Source: Amphiduros pacificus | Lineage: Eukaryota > Annelida > Polychaeta > Phyllodocida > Hesionidae | Assembly: GCA_949316495.1 (NCBI GenBank) | Contig: OX439012.1 | Coordinates: 33,655,927 to 33,719,926, forward strand | DNA: 64,000 bases | Direction of reading: 5' to 3' | Shown here: positions 35,876 through 63,998 of the stretch, one piece after another | How the letters are laid out: each line of letters begins with the position of its first letter | Position numbering within the stretch: position 1 is the first letter of the stretch | Position numbers and translations under genes: made by a program | Notes under the pieces: model-generated | Told to the model about the DNA's origin: nothing | The model's database searches: none | The model's input: the letters and a program-made list of their open reading frames with translations, nothing else

Positions 35876-35946
35876 CCACACTGTCCACCAGAGGCACACG
35901 CAAACTATTACTTGTGATAGGTTCACCAAGTCGCCCTCTGGTGGAG
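35876..35946 (-). mobile_element. About 70-bp palindromic element with a CTCF-like motif, copy 1
   Basis: On the minus strand CTCCACCAGAGGGCGACTTG, a close match to the CTCF core CCACCAGAGGGCG, and at the other end CCTCTGGTGGACAGTGT. Same element at 52425-52497 in the opposite orientation. About 590 bases upstream of the PUS3 start codon. Confidence 0.75.
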
Positions 35947-36287
35947 TTTGAATGTTCTCATGAGTATATTTGATTTCCCTGATATATGATAACAGGGATG
36001 ACTGAGTTGAGTATAAAGGCCAAATAATAAGGAAGTGTAAAATTATTTCCATTATTATGATTGTTAATATTTATTTTGTTTAAAAATGCTAAGTGATAAA
36101 TGCCAACATAGAAGTTTTGTCTGAATTTAACTTCTTTTCACAAAATAAAATGGTCTCTCCAACAAACATATATTCAGTCCTTGTTTTAAGAATTCTGTAT
36201 TATCATCTAGCATTGAGACATCGAGTTCTAACTCTGTCAGGGTGGCATAAGAGCAAGTGTACTCATTACTATATCTTTTCTATAGAC

Positions 36288-36385
36288 CCCCTGCCAATCT
36301 CTCAGACTAATGATTAAATATAGTGGAGTTGTACAGTTCTGGTTCCGGTCAAGTTGTACAGTTCCGGTGTGTACTTTTCAATGGG
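36288..36385. repeat. Dispersed repeat (TACAGTTCTGGTT family), copy 2
   Basis: Shares AATGATTAAATATAGTGGAG and GTGTACTTTTCAATGG with the copy at 35745. Confidence 0.65.
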
Positions 36386-36748
36386 AGAAAAAAATACAAC
36401 ATGGAAATCGGCAATAAAGATATTGTGTTCCGTCAAAACAAATCTAGTAAAAAAAGTGATTTCTTTGGACAGAGTGTATAACTGTAAGGTCAGGAAAGTT
36501 TTTCTTAATGTCGCTCTTCTCTATATTTCACTGTAAAAATTAAGTAACCAGCAAAAAATAATTGATGCTTGGTCTCAGACAAAACAAAACAAAACAAAAA
36601 AACATTTCCTTTCCTGAACTCTGACAGAAATAGAATGCACATCAATCACCCTAAAATTTTGACCTCATATTATTTTGCTTGAACTACATGTATCTGTAAT
36701 ATTATTCTGTCAAAAACAGATTACATATCACTTCATTTCAAATTGATC

Positions 36749-36754
36749 TTTATT
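36749..36754 (-). promoter_or_regulatory. Candidate poly(A) signal of the fusion gene
   Basis: AATAAA on the minus strand about 475 bases after the stop codon. Only 1.9 kb separates that stop from the PUS3 start codon. Confidence 0.35.
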
Positions 36755-37226
36755 ACGACAAAAGGAAAAGGTTGTAAAAGTTCACAATTTTATTTTCAAA
36801 AGAATACAATAAAACTTTTATTTACATTTGATCAAATTCATTTCTTCACAGCAGTAAATCAATAATATATATATATTTATATATGTACATGTACACAGAA
36901 CAAAACATAAACAAATTTTTACATAACCCTGCTCCCCCCCCCCAAAAAAAAAACCCCAACTATTTCCATTGTGCAATTTTATCTGAGTATAATTTAAATG
37001 TAATGATTCAGACCTTTAATTCCCTCAGCTTTGTACAAGAATTGAATAATTATTTCACAATTTAAGGAAAGATTATTGACCTTGTCGCCTCATTTGTAAT
37101 TCAAATCTGAGTACTTAATGCTGAGCCAAAATGAACCTGGTATAAGTTATCCGGGACAATGCATGATTATAATAACAGAAAAATTGACCCCACAAAAAGG
37201 TGTGAAAATTGTTTCCATGGTGACTA

Positions 37227-53312
<16,086 letters not shown>

Positions 53313-53327
53313 CTGCAATAGGAGAGG

Positions 53328-53500
53328 GTACACGTCTATATATAGGAGAGGGTACACGTCTATATATAGGAGAGGGTACACGTTTAAATATAATTGTTTC
53401 CCGTTGAGAGTGACCATGGGCCCGTTTGAGTGTGACACCAGGCCCGTTTGAGTGCGACCACGGGCCCATTTGAGTGTGAACACAGGCCCGTTTGAAACAC
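53328..53500. repeat. Two short tandem arrays (about 24 and 28 bp units)
   Basis: Three copies around AGGAGAGGGTACACGTCTAT, then four around GAGTGTGACCACGGGCCC-type sequence. They lie at the acceptor side of the exon at 53312. Confidence 0.85.
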
Positions 53501-53617
53501 AGTTTTCATACAGTGGTGTCACCGTCTTGCTTAAAAATAAACGCAAGGAAGGTTTGCACACAGGCTTGCACATGGGCACACTTTCTCGCTGAAGGGGCAC
53601 GTGGCCAAATATCAAAT

Positions 53618-53718
53618 GCACAGGGAACAGGGGGAACACAGGGAACATGGGGAACAAGGGGAACATGGAGAACATGGAGAACAGGGGGAATATGGGGAAC
53701 GTGGGGAACATGGAGAAT
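53618..53718. repeat. 8-16 bp GGGAACAT tandem repeat
   Basis: GGGGAACATGGGGAACA and variants; simple purine-rich sequence. Confidence 0.9.
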
Positions 53719-53899
53719 GCATCAGGCTCATACCATTGTTTTAATGTTCGCAATTACGGCATATTAATATATTAATATATTAATATGAAATCTTCAAAAT
53801 TATAATGAACATCCTACACTGTTCTTAACTACGGCAGTCATTTATAAATAAAAAGAAATTCTTAATTGTTTATTTTTTATTTGTACAATGGTTAAGATT

Positions 53900-54130
53900 A
53901 AAGGGCACAAAATGCACTTCAGTGGTGAAGCCACCCCTAAGATACCTTGCATGTTTGGAAAATTCCAAAAGCCAACCCTAAGACAAATTGCAAACATGTG
54001 TAAAATTGTTGAAGCCACCCCTTAGACAGAATCTGTTGAAGCCACCCCTAAAGCCTCCTTCAAAATCCTTGTGATGTAAGACCAAATCTGTGATCAAAGG
54101 TTATTCTGCCATTGTTTCCACAACTCAGCC
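53900..54130. repeat. Decayed repeat, partly shared with 57600-57850
   Basis: GAAGCCACCCCTAAGA occurs three to four times. GTCTTTGATGTCTTCCCATA here matches CCTTTGATGTCTTCCCATTT near 57620. Family unknown. Confidence 0.5.
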
Positions 54131-54269
54131 CATGCAGTCTTTGATGTCTTCCCATATGACAATAATATTCGGAAAAAAATCTTTTACTGACAGATAAGTT
54201 AGATATTTTTCACATAAGAAAAATATTTTTCACTTAAGTAAGATATTTTTCACATATGATTAATATATT

Positions 54270-54610
54270 TTCCGAAAATGACTGCCATAATTGTGAACAT
54301 TAAAACCAGAAGTTAGTGGTAGTTTAAAATATTTCATATTCATATCTCGGCTCATAATGTATGTACAGAAATGATTTATGTATGTATGAAATATTTAGAA
54401 CAAGAGTAAGACAGTTATATAAGTATTTAGTAGATTTTACTTCATTTTGGCCCTGAAAATGACTGCAATAATTGCGAACGATATAAGATGCTCATTATAG
54501 TATTGAAGATTTCATATTAACATCTCAGCCAATAATATACTTACAGAAATAATTTGAATATGACATCGTGAGAGCAAGAGGAATACAAATAGTATGTATT
54601 ACAAACGCGT
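54270..54610. repeat. Intronic block shared with PUS3 intron 1 (29455-29840)
   Basis: Collinear with 29455-29840: ACATTAAAACCAGAAGTTAG and GACATCGTGAGAGCAAG segments in the same order and orientation. Confidence 0.65.
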
Positions 54611-54764
54611 GCACGTTCGCGTGCCTTTGCACATGTATGCGTTTGCAGGCACATTCACGTGCGTGCAGAAAGTAAAACGGTGATACTACTGTATGATTTA
54701 TTGCAAGCTGAACGGCCACACCACTGTAAACCAGAGAGGTGAGCAATGAACTCAAGACTTTCTT

Positions 54765-55955
54765 GGTGCAAGGGAAGGACGTCAACATCCACCACCGGCA
54801 AGGGAAGGACATCAATATCCACCACCGGCAAGGGAAGGACATCAATATCCACCACCGGCAAGGGAAGGACATCAATATCCACCACCGGCAAGGGAAGAAC
54901 ATCAATATCCACCACCGGCAAGGTAAGAACATCAATATCCACCACCGGCAAGGGAAGGACATCAATATCCACCACCAGCAAGGAAAGAACATCAATATCC
55001 ACCACCGGCAAGGGAAGGACATCAATATCCACCACCAGCAAGGGAAGAACATCAATATCCACCACCGGCAAGGGAAGGACATCAATATCCACCACCAGCA
55101 AGGGAAGAACATCAATATCCACCACCGGCAAGGGAAGGACATCAATATACACCACCGACAAGGGAAGGACGTCAACATCCACCACCGGCAAGGGAAGGAC
55201 ATCAATATCCACCACTGGCAAGGGAAGGACATCAATATCCACCACTGGCAAGGGAAGGACATCAATATCCACCACCGGCAAGGGAAGGAAATCAACATCC
55301 ACCACTGGCAAGGGAAGGACATCAATATCCACCACCGGCAAGGGAAGGACATCAATATCCACCACCGGCAAGGGAAGAACATCAATATCCACCACCGGCA
55401 AGGTAAGAACATCAATATCCACCACCGGCAAGGGAAGGACATCAATATCCACCACCAGCAAGGAAAGAACATCAATATCCACCACCGGCAAGGGAAGGAC
55501 ATCAATATCCACCACCAGCAAGGGAAGAACATCAATATCCACCACCGGCAAGGGAAGGACATCAATATCCACCACCAGCAAGGGAAGAACATCAATATCC
55601 ACCACCGGCAAGGGAAGGACATCAATATACACCACCGACAAGGGAAGGACGTCAACATCCACCACCGGCAAGGGAAGGACATCAATATCCACCACTGGCA
55701 AGGGAAGGACATCAATATCCACCACTGGCAAGGGAAGGACATCAATATCCACCACCGGCAAGGGAAGGAAATCAATATCCACCACTGGCAAGGGAAGGAC
55801 ATCAATATCCACCACCGGCAAGGGAAGGAAATCAATATCCATCACTGGCAAGGGAAGGACGTCAACATCCACCACTGGCAAGGGAAGGACGTCAATATCC
55901 ACCACTGGCAAGGGAAGAACATCAACATCCATCACCAGCAAGGGAAGGGAAGAAC
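54765..55955. repeat. 30-bp minisatellite with a 480-bp higher-order period, about 39 copies
   Basis: Unit contains CATCAATATCCACCACCGGC. Marker variants (AAGGTAAGAAC, ATACACCACCGACAAG) recur exactly 480 bases apart, i.e. a 16-unit block duplicated. Ten-codon units give long ORFs on both strands that are artefacts. Confidence 0.96.
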
Positions 55956-55974
55956 ATCAATGTCCCCATTGTTC

Positions 55975-56172
55975 TAACTTAGTGATGTCATTTTGTGGCA
56001 TTCCCTTGAGCTGCAGCTAATCTTGATAATAACGTCAGACAGCTTGAATCATAAGCTTTTGACCTCGGAACTATGTTGAGTAAAATGAACAACCATGGTT
56101 ATGTATTTTATCAGTTTAGTATGCATATACAATTGTCCAGCAAAAAAGGTTAGTCCTGCCAGAGACATTTAA
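55975..56172 (+). mobile_element. Dispersed repeat, copy 2 (inverted copy at 14158-14412)
   Basis: Shares TAACGTCAGACAGCTTGAAT-like, AACCATGGTTATG and GGTTAGTCCTGCC with the reverse complement of 14158-14412. Confidence 0.68.
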
Positions 56173-56745
56173 TACAGAGATTGGAAACAAGTTGGAAGTT
56201 CTGCATCATCGCTCAGGCGAAGGGATCTCACCGTTGCCACAGTAAATACTACATGTAGACCTATACCACAGACCTGGATCCAGATTCAAGTACTTGTGGA
56301 CTTGTAAAATATGTCTTTTTTGCAAGAAATTTTTACGAAAATTACTTACTTTTCACATACAGTCAACGACAACAGAGCTGTGGACGACAACAAAGCTGTG
56401 TTTCAGTTTATCAATTGATTACCAATGTTTATCACACCATTTGACTTTGTTTGCGTATGCAAGTGTCAGAAAACAACTTGGTGTGAATATTTGCAGACAC
56501 ACTTAAAAGGCTTTGAAAATGAAACTGCAGCTCTTTTGTCGTCTGCAGCTCTGTTGTCGTCGGCTGTATCTATGTTAATCGTATATCAATGACATTAAGA
56601 ATGGAAAAATTTGTGTAATAAATGCAAGGCTATTTTATCGCCGATCCACAACAGTAGTACGTCTGAGTTGCATGGTGCACTGCACTACCCCAGACCTGCT
56701 GTTTCCAATCTCTGTTTAAATATCTGTGGTCCTGCCAATCACAAC
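56140..56745. mobile_element. TIR element with nested inverted repeats
   Basis: Outer inverted pair: TACAGAGATTGGAAACA near 56171 and TGTTTCCAATCTCTGT near 56698, with flanking GTCCTGCCA on both sides. Inner pair: CGACAACAGAGCTGTGGACG and GCAGCTCTGTTGTCGTC. Part of the interior recurs at 32528-32620. Confidence 0.75.
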
Positions 56746-58520
56746 ATTTTTGAAAGCAGTCCGTGAGGGGTAACTTCGGTTGGGAGACATTCTTTACCTC
56801 AGCTGATTCCCGTGTACTCGGTGTTTCGATTTCAATATCTTATCACAAATATTCCTACCTTCTTTGACATTCCATCCCATTTTCTTTTAGTTGTCAAATC
56901 GGTCATTCTCATGAGATTATGCGGCAAAGTATGAGAAAAACTACAAGTTTTTGACCTCTTCAAAGCGGAAGTCACAATTGCGAGTGATCGGTTTCCCAAA
57001 CTTCAGATTTTAAAACGGGCATTTTCAAAGTTTCCACGGTTTTTCCGTATCCGTAATTTCACATGGAGAATATTTGTTTTGAGGAAAATATAAATCGGTA
57101 AATTGATCGGCATGAATTCCAAACAAACAGACACACCGTAAAAGTAAAATTTTCATGAACGCCAGGATGGCAGACTAACTCCAATTTCTGAGAGACCAAA
57201 CTCGATATTATCTGAATCGAGCAACCAGAAAATTAGCATTTACCGGCAGGATATAAGACCCCAAAAAAAACGAGTGTGTGTCTGTGTGAAAGAGAAAGAG
57301 AAACATGGCTATGAAAAAATCACGATGTTGTATGAAAGAGCGTATGAAACACAAATCCTGCTGTGAAAAAAGATGACTTTGAGAATAAATTATTAAAATA
57401 TATGGGGCTCCATAAGTCACAGGAGGTGTTGTTTACCAATTGACATTTTCGGCCATTTTTTTCACTATTTAGAGAATGAATTGGAAGATAACACTTATCA
57501 TGATGATAGTGCCTTTTCTTGGCTTTCTTTTGGTGGTAACTTGAATGATTAAAAACGGATGAATATTTATGAAGTTATAAATTAAGAAAAATCATTATTT
57601 AAAGTGGAATCCATGCAGCCTTTGATGTCTTCCCATTTCAGTGGTGTGAAAAACCCCAAATTTCAAATCATAAATTTCGCTGATACCAATTATCAGCATT
57701 CACAGTTTTGCCATTCAAAGTTCACTTGTGATTTAAGGCCAAACCAGTGATTAAAGGGTTCAATAACATTTTTCCATATCTTGGCCTTTAAGTTAAGGGG
57801 GATTCCATGCAGCCTTTGAGTCATGTCTTCCCTTTTTGACAGAAGGTTTTCACATGCATAAGATACTTTTCAAATAAATAGTATATTTTTCCCATAAATA
57901 ATATATATTTCACAACCATAACATATTTTTCACAACCATAAAATATTTGTCACAACCATGACAATTATTTCATTGATTAAAATAATATTAAAATAATCTT
58001 ATGTTGTTCTGAAGTATACTCCTGGCAATAAATTGTACAAACCATCTCCACCCTGTTTCCCAAGCTGGACAGGTGCCCAACTGGTAACTCATTAGGTGTT
58101 CACACGAGATCACAGACCAACTAAACAAAGCTTGTTGAAAAAGTGTTCAATTGCTGGTGTAGGTTTCAGCAGACAACTGATCAACTTTCAAGTGCCACAG
58201 AAAGTTGTTAACAGGTAATATTTTGGGTAATACTATATAAAAGCACTGTTTAGGGTGTAAACATTCATGCTATGTAAAGAAAATGTGTCTGAAAGTCAAG
58301 TTTCATGAATGCTTTAAATGAAGGTGTTGTACCGATAGCTACATGTGGTGCCACCTGTATGATACAATGTTTTGACATATTTAATGCTTGTATGTGATGT
58401 CTACTTTGAATTCTTTATGCTGTAAATTAATCTTCAAGACTCACATTAGGTTTCTAGGTATAATAAAATGTAGTGTATCATGTAAATCAAAAGTGTAAAC
58501 TATGGCTATTTACCAGCTAA
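56746..58520. other. Intergenic or intron 1 DNA, mostly unrecognised
   Basis: Contains the tentative first exon at 56859-56870 and, at 57680-57720, AATTATCAGCATTCACAGTT, a fragment of the transposon family seen at 17-20 kb. Otherwise nothing seen. Confidence 0.5.
56859..56870 (-). CDS. Possible first exon of the PUS3-like/zinc-finger gene
   Basis: ATGTCAAAGAAG followed by a GTAGGA donor, phase 0, the phase needed by the next exon. PUS3 itself has a short first exon followed by a long intron with the same GTAGG donor start. This is weak evidence: twelve bases with a start and a donor occur by chance. Translation could instead start at the Met five codons into the next exon. Confidence 0.25.
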
Positions 58521-58879
58521 AATCTCATTGGGCAGTAGGGAACCCCATTTCAGTGGACTCAACTTTTTTCAGGGAAGTGATTTTTATGTGATTTGTTATT
58601 CAGTCAAGACTTTCAGCAGACTTTGGTGCAGTCACACTTATATAGAACAGGTCCAGTTTGTAAATAGCAACCATTGTTGTGTAAGGGCACAGTGCCTGGA
58701 AGACCAGTGCTTATCAGTGAGGCCCTCTTCCCCCGAGGGTCACAGTGACATGGCAGATATGGGCAGAAGTGAAATGACAGCCAGTTTCCCAATATCAGAA
58801 TTGGGAATACACACACAGAAAAGGCAGGGACTTATAAAGAATTGTTCAAGGAGATAACACAGCCAGTGCATGAAGATGA

Positions 58880-59830
58880 TGTATATACAGATCTATCCAG
58901 CAAAATGGCCAAGGAAGGTAAACATTACTGTGAGAGACAAATCAGTGAAAGAGGCTCTTTTGATAGCAGGACTTGATCTCTTTGGCAAACATGTAGACTT
59001 GAAAGATCAAGGATGCACCAATGGAGTGGTCAGATGCGAGAATAGTTGATGCATTGGGAGGATATGAAAAGATAGTGAGGATAGAAAGAGAGATGGTTCA
59101 TGTAGATGGCATCATGGACTACTGGAACATGGTTTGAATTCATGTGCCCTCTGGAATATCATATCCTATCCAAATAGGCTTCCAGTCATGGATGGAAATA
59201 AACAGATTTCACTGAATGCGTGGTACAGGAAGCCAGACAATGAAAATTTGTCCTGCAACAAGTGTGGGCAAAACCACAGGCCAAATTCTTGAACCTATTC
59301 ATAGCAAGTGTGTTTCCTGTGCCAGAGTAGTAAACATGAGAGAAAAAAATGCCCAATGAATGATGGCAGTAGACAGACAGATGATGTGCTATTGTACATA
59401 GGAGAGCAGTCATGCCTCAGTAACTTCAGCAAGAAATACCCAGTCAAGATATGTGGCATAGAATACAGCTGCAATGAACAATTCATTCAGGCATCCAAAG
59501 CAGAGTTTTTTTAGCAATGAAGAGGCAAGCTTCAGAATTATGATGGCAAATGAGCCCAAAGAAATGATGAGATTGGGCAGAAATGTGAATGGATATCAAG
59601 ATGCAGTGTGGAAGTGAACTAGCTGGGAAGTAGCAGCAACATGTGTGGAGGAGCAATTGATGCAGCACAGGGAGCACAGAGAGAAAAGGATAGGAGAGGC
59701 GACAGTTGACCCCCACTGGGGGATTGTATTGTCAATCAGGGACCCCAGAACCCTGAATAGTAATGAGTGGACTGGACACAACTTGATGGGCAGAGTCTGA
59801 ATGGACCTCAGAATTAAATTGTAACTGAAT
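58880..59830 (+). mobile_element. Broken LINE-like ORF1 with CCHC knuckles and a NADAR-type domain
   Basis: Relic of a retroelement ORF. In order: an RNA-binding-like segment (ALLIAGLDLFGKHVDL), two zinc-knuckle-like motifs (CNKCGQNHRPN and CFLCQSSKHERKKCP), then a region resembling the NADAR/YbiA fold (CLSNFSKKYPVKI with CNEQF, later WGIVLSIRDPR and GHNLMGRV). NADAR proteins act on ADP-ribose or riboflavin intermediates in bacteria; its role in a mobile element is unknown to me. The copy is broken in several places. Family could be LINE ORF1 or a gag-like protein; I favour LINE because LINE reverse-transcriptase fragments follow. Confidence 0.6.
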
Positions 59831-59939
59831 GAGATGGCAGACTAGAAGGAAACAGTCAAATGAAGAAGATTAAGAGAAGAAATCGGCCAAACAGCTGGAC
59901 AGTCAATCATCACCTGATGATGGGCAAAACGAAAAGAAC

Positions 59940-60200
59940 ATGCCTCAGTTTGCTGTGGTTTTGGGTGCCTCAAACATCAAAGGAACTCACTTTAAGAAGG
60001 CAGATTTGGATGATCAGGTGGCGAAAGTCTGCAAATCTGGGGCACATCTGCAGGATGTGGATGATCTCATATCTGAGTTTAATTTAGACCCAAAGAAGGT
60101 GACAGTGGTTGCGATTCACTTGGAGACCTGCCAATGGACATCCAACAGACGAATGCAGGTAGAAATTATAGTGAAATTAAAAATGCTCTGTGTCTGTACA
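59940..60200 (+). mobile_element. Possible continuation of the retroelement ORF, SGNH-like
   Basis: Encodes FAVVLGASNIKGTHFKKADL and SGAHLQDVDDLISEF, loosely like the GDS-type start of SGNH hydrolase domains found in some retroelement ORF1 proteins. Weak; the relic ends soon after. Confidence 0.35.
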
Positions 60201-60984
60201 CAATCAAGGGACACATTAGGGTTTTACATTTATATATCAATAAATATGGGTTGGTATATGTCTATTTGGTGTCTTTTGTAAAACAGGGCAGATTAGTATG
60301 TAGTCTAACCCATTTCATGTCAAAACCCTAACAACAGACATTTATTTCACAGCCGTGAAGTGAGATATAATATGTTATATAAATTACAGAGTATAGTCTA
60401 TGACTGGCTACCGTCTAAGTAGTTGGGGGTGGTGCAGGCCCAGGACTGAGATAGATTGCTTAGCCAGCTAGACTACCCTTTGCAGCAATTTAGTTTAAAA
60501 TACTTTAGTTTTAAATAATTATCTGTGAAAGAATGGACAGGTTTCTGAGAACTGTTTTATCTTCAGTATTAAAAAGTTTTCTCATTTTCAGTTCATTAGG
60601 CATATTTTGGATCCAAAAGCCTATTCCTGTCTGCAGTAAAATGGCTGCATATGAAGAGATAATAGAGGAGGCATATTCTCTGTGGCTTTGGAAAGATCTT
60701 GAACCTGCCAGATATTTACAGGTCGATAATTGTTGCTGCATCTAAATTTTGCGAATGGCACACTGTATTTGGGTTCTAAAATGGTCTGGCTGGCCCACAA
60801 GATGACCCAACTCTAGGGACTGTATGGTGTGTTTTACATGACTGAACCACTTGGAAGTATGCTCCCTGTTTTCTGAGGACTGCTTAACATAAATATAGAG
60901 ACCTGCTATTTTGTTCTGGTCTCCTATCCTCAATCAGAGCCAGAAGTTAAGCATTCTCTCATTTACAGTTCTTTCTATTCTAAA

Positions 60985-61165
60985 TGACCGACCCCACTAG
61001 CACAGTTGGTAAAGTGCAGGATCTGTGCCTTTGTTGGTTGAACAAGTGGAGGACGGGAGGTGGTGGGTTCAACTCCCATTGCCGGCAGTGTTACTTTCAC
61101 ACTGTGTAAAAAAGCTCGAAAGTTGACCTGATATGGCCAAAGTTGCTGAAAAGGTCGTAAAAACA
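60985..61165 (+). mobile_element. tRNA-derived SINE, different family
   Basis: TAGCACAGTTGGTAAAGTGC (box A-like) and GGTGGGTTCAACTCCCATTG (box B-like), about 60 bases apart, then a non-tRNA tail. The wide spacing and insertion rule out a working tRNA gene. Confidence 0.7.
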
Positions 61166-61199
61166 CCATTTATTTCTATTCTGAATCTACCAAATTTAC

Positions 61200-61640
61200 C
61201 CTGCACATACTATTTACCGATTTTGTACCAAGTCATAGCAAATGTTTAAAGAACTGAGACTGGAAAATTTCGATTGCATTAAAGTTAGAGAAACCCCATA
61301 CTTCACTCCCATATTTTAGTATGGGGATGATACACATGTTGAAAAGATCAAGTACGATATTAATGGGTAGTACAGGTCTCTTGGACTTTGTATGATGACT
61401 GTACATTGCTTTTTGGCTTGTAAAAACTGTTTGTTTATGGCAGGTGTGAAGTTTCTATTACGGGAGAATTTAATGCCAAGATAATCATATTCAGTGACCA
61501 CCTTGAGCTGTTTATCACGCAAGGACCATGATGGTAATTTCCTACCACTCCTCTCGAGAAGGTAACTATTTTTGTTTTTGTGGTGTTAACCTGAAATTTC
61601 CAGGTATTACAGTAATCGTGCAATGAATTAAGCAAGTCTT
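61200..61640 (-). mobile_element. LINE reverse-transcriptase fragment, minus strand
   Basis: Minus-strand frames encode LHDYCNTWKFQVNTTKTKIV then VTEYDYLGIKFSRNRNFT, the W-----N--KTKI--F and YLGI thumb region of LINE RT. Degraded; opposite in orientation to its neighbours. Confidence 0.82.
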
Positions 61641-61919
61641 TACATTAATGTAAAGAGGTTCACAAAGAAATCTACATTATTATGCAAGATTTCAATTGTA
61701 ATTACAATTGAGTCTTGCTGTAGGGAGCTCTCCAAATAATTTAGGAACAATACAAAAATAGAGGTGACAGATTCTAACCCTGCCTTATACCAATATTGCA
61801 GGTGTTTGACAATTTGCCATTAATTATTGCAGGTGTTTGACAATTTGCCATTAACTCTTATGCAAGATTTAGCATATCATAAAGATTTGTAATAATTATT
61901 ACATTTAAGATTTTACCTC

Positions 61920-63200
61920 TGACCCTATGCTTGAGCATCTTGACCCAGAGGCAAACTATAGAGCTATCTCTTTATTATCCTGTTTATCTGAGATATTTGA
62001 GACAGCTATATTTGATCATATTTTTTCACCTCAAATTATTCAAAGAAATCAATCTGGTTTCACACCAGGGGACAGCACCATCGATCAACTAATTGCTATT
62101 TGTAACAATCTATACAAGTGTCTTGATGATGGTGAAGAGATGCAGTTTTCTTTGATCTTACTAAAGGCAGTTTTCTTTGACCTTATTAAAGCATTTGATA
62201 AAGTTTGGCACAGAGAATTAGTTTAAAATAATCAGAGATGTGGCATTGGAGGAAAATTATTAGAACCCTGACTATTACATCTGAGTGGAAGGCAATAATT
62301 TGTTTCACATACTGGTTTTAGATCGTCTCCTGTTAATTTAACAGCAGGTTTTCCACACGGGTCAGTGTTGGGACCATTATTGTTTTTAATTAATATAAAT
62401 GATATCTCAGACAACCTGCAAAGTCATAGTTTCCTCTTTGCTAATGGCACCTTTATCTTCCAAAGAATATTTAATGGTAACTCAAATGCTGCCATCAGCG
62501 ATCAAAATTAAAAAATTAAAAATGGATTTGGTCATTATAAACAACTGGGCTGAGCAATGGTTAAACACCATTAATATTATGAAAACTGTTATCATGATGT
62601 TCTCTAGAAAAAGATGTCCTTCATCTCTATTACCTGTCTTTATTGGGAACTTCAGACTGTCAGTGGTGAAACCCATAAACATATAGGAATGACTTTTTTA
62701 ATGATATGTCTTGGACCAATCATATTAATAGTGTCTCTTCCAAATAGAGTAGAATCCTAAATATACTTAAAATGTTTAACTATGTCTGGTCTAGATCATC
62801 ACTTGAAGTTTGCTATAAGAGCATTATCAGACCCATTATGGAAATATGATATATAACAACTGTGCAAGCTCTGACTGCAGAAATGAGAAACTATTAAATT
62901 GAAAGCAGCCAGGCTTGTGACTGGTGCAAAGAAGGGAACTTCTCATCATAATTTATACAGAGAACGGAATACATTAAAGACTAGGCATAAAATCTCATCT
63001 CTGTCTATTTTTTTATACCATTATACAAATATCTGCACCAATTTACTTGTGTGAAATTATTGAGTCATTTTCCCAGGGCACAACCAAGGTACAAGATTAT
63101 TTTTTCACAAAATAATCTTACTGTTCCTAGATGTAATACATCATTTTATTAAAAATCTGTTGAACACTTGCCATTTCATCCAATACAGTGATAATATTTA
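61920..63200 (+). mobile_element. LINE reverse-transcriptase fragment, plus strand
   Basis: Encodes ANYRAISLLSCLSEIFETAI, QSGFTPGDSTIDQLIAICNN and VFFDLIKAFDKVWHREL, the RT fingers and palm of a jockey/CR1-like LINE. Further downstream, AGFPHGSVLGPLLFLININD-like sequence and the VTGAKKGTSHHNLY 3' region are visible in other frames. Broken by several frameshifts. Confidence 0.85.
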
Positions 63201-63536
63201 ACACAATTGAACATGTCCCAAACAACTTAAAGTGTGCCTAAATGCATACATGCCTAACTATGCCTAAAATAGGCTGCTTGAAATGTTGGTTAGGCCTGGT
63301 GAGACATTCCTGAAGAGAATAAAGGAAAAAAATGTCTGAGGTTTGTTGGAAATGCTATGTAAACATAAAAAAATAATAAAATGTTGCATATGTATTGGAT
63401 TGTATAAATTATATAATGAGAACAGTCCACTTAATCAAGAAGAAACAATATTAACACAGACGGCCATTGCCACTGTTGTTCTCTCATAATCTTTGATAAA
63501 TAAGCATTTCACTTTTTGTAATTTTGTATTTCAACC

Positions 63537-63542
63537 TTTATT
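63537..63542 (-). promoter_or_regulatory. Candidate poly(A) signal of the SDR gene
   Basis: AATAAA on the minus strand about 260 bases after the presumed stop. Confidence 0.35.
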
Positions 63543-63602
63543 TATCATCTTTATATTTACTGGCTACATTTGTGTATAATAATCAATAATGTATATTATA
63601 GA

Positions 63603-63998
<396 letters not shown>

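Noticed and set aside
54525-56020. Four ORFs of more than 400 codons on both strands
   Set aside because: Produced by the 30-bp array; simultaneous open frames on both strands show the effect of the period, not genes.
60985-61165. tRNA gene
   Set aside because: Spacing between box A and box B is too long and the acceptor stem is not closed.
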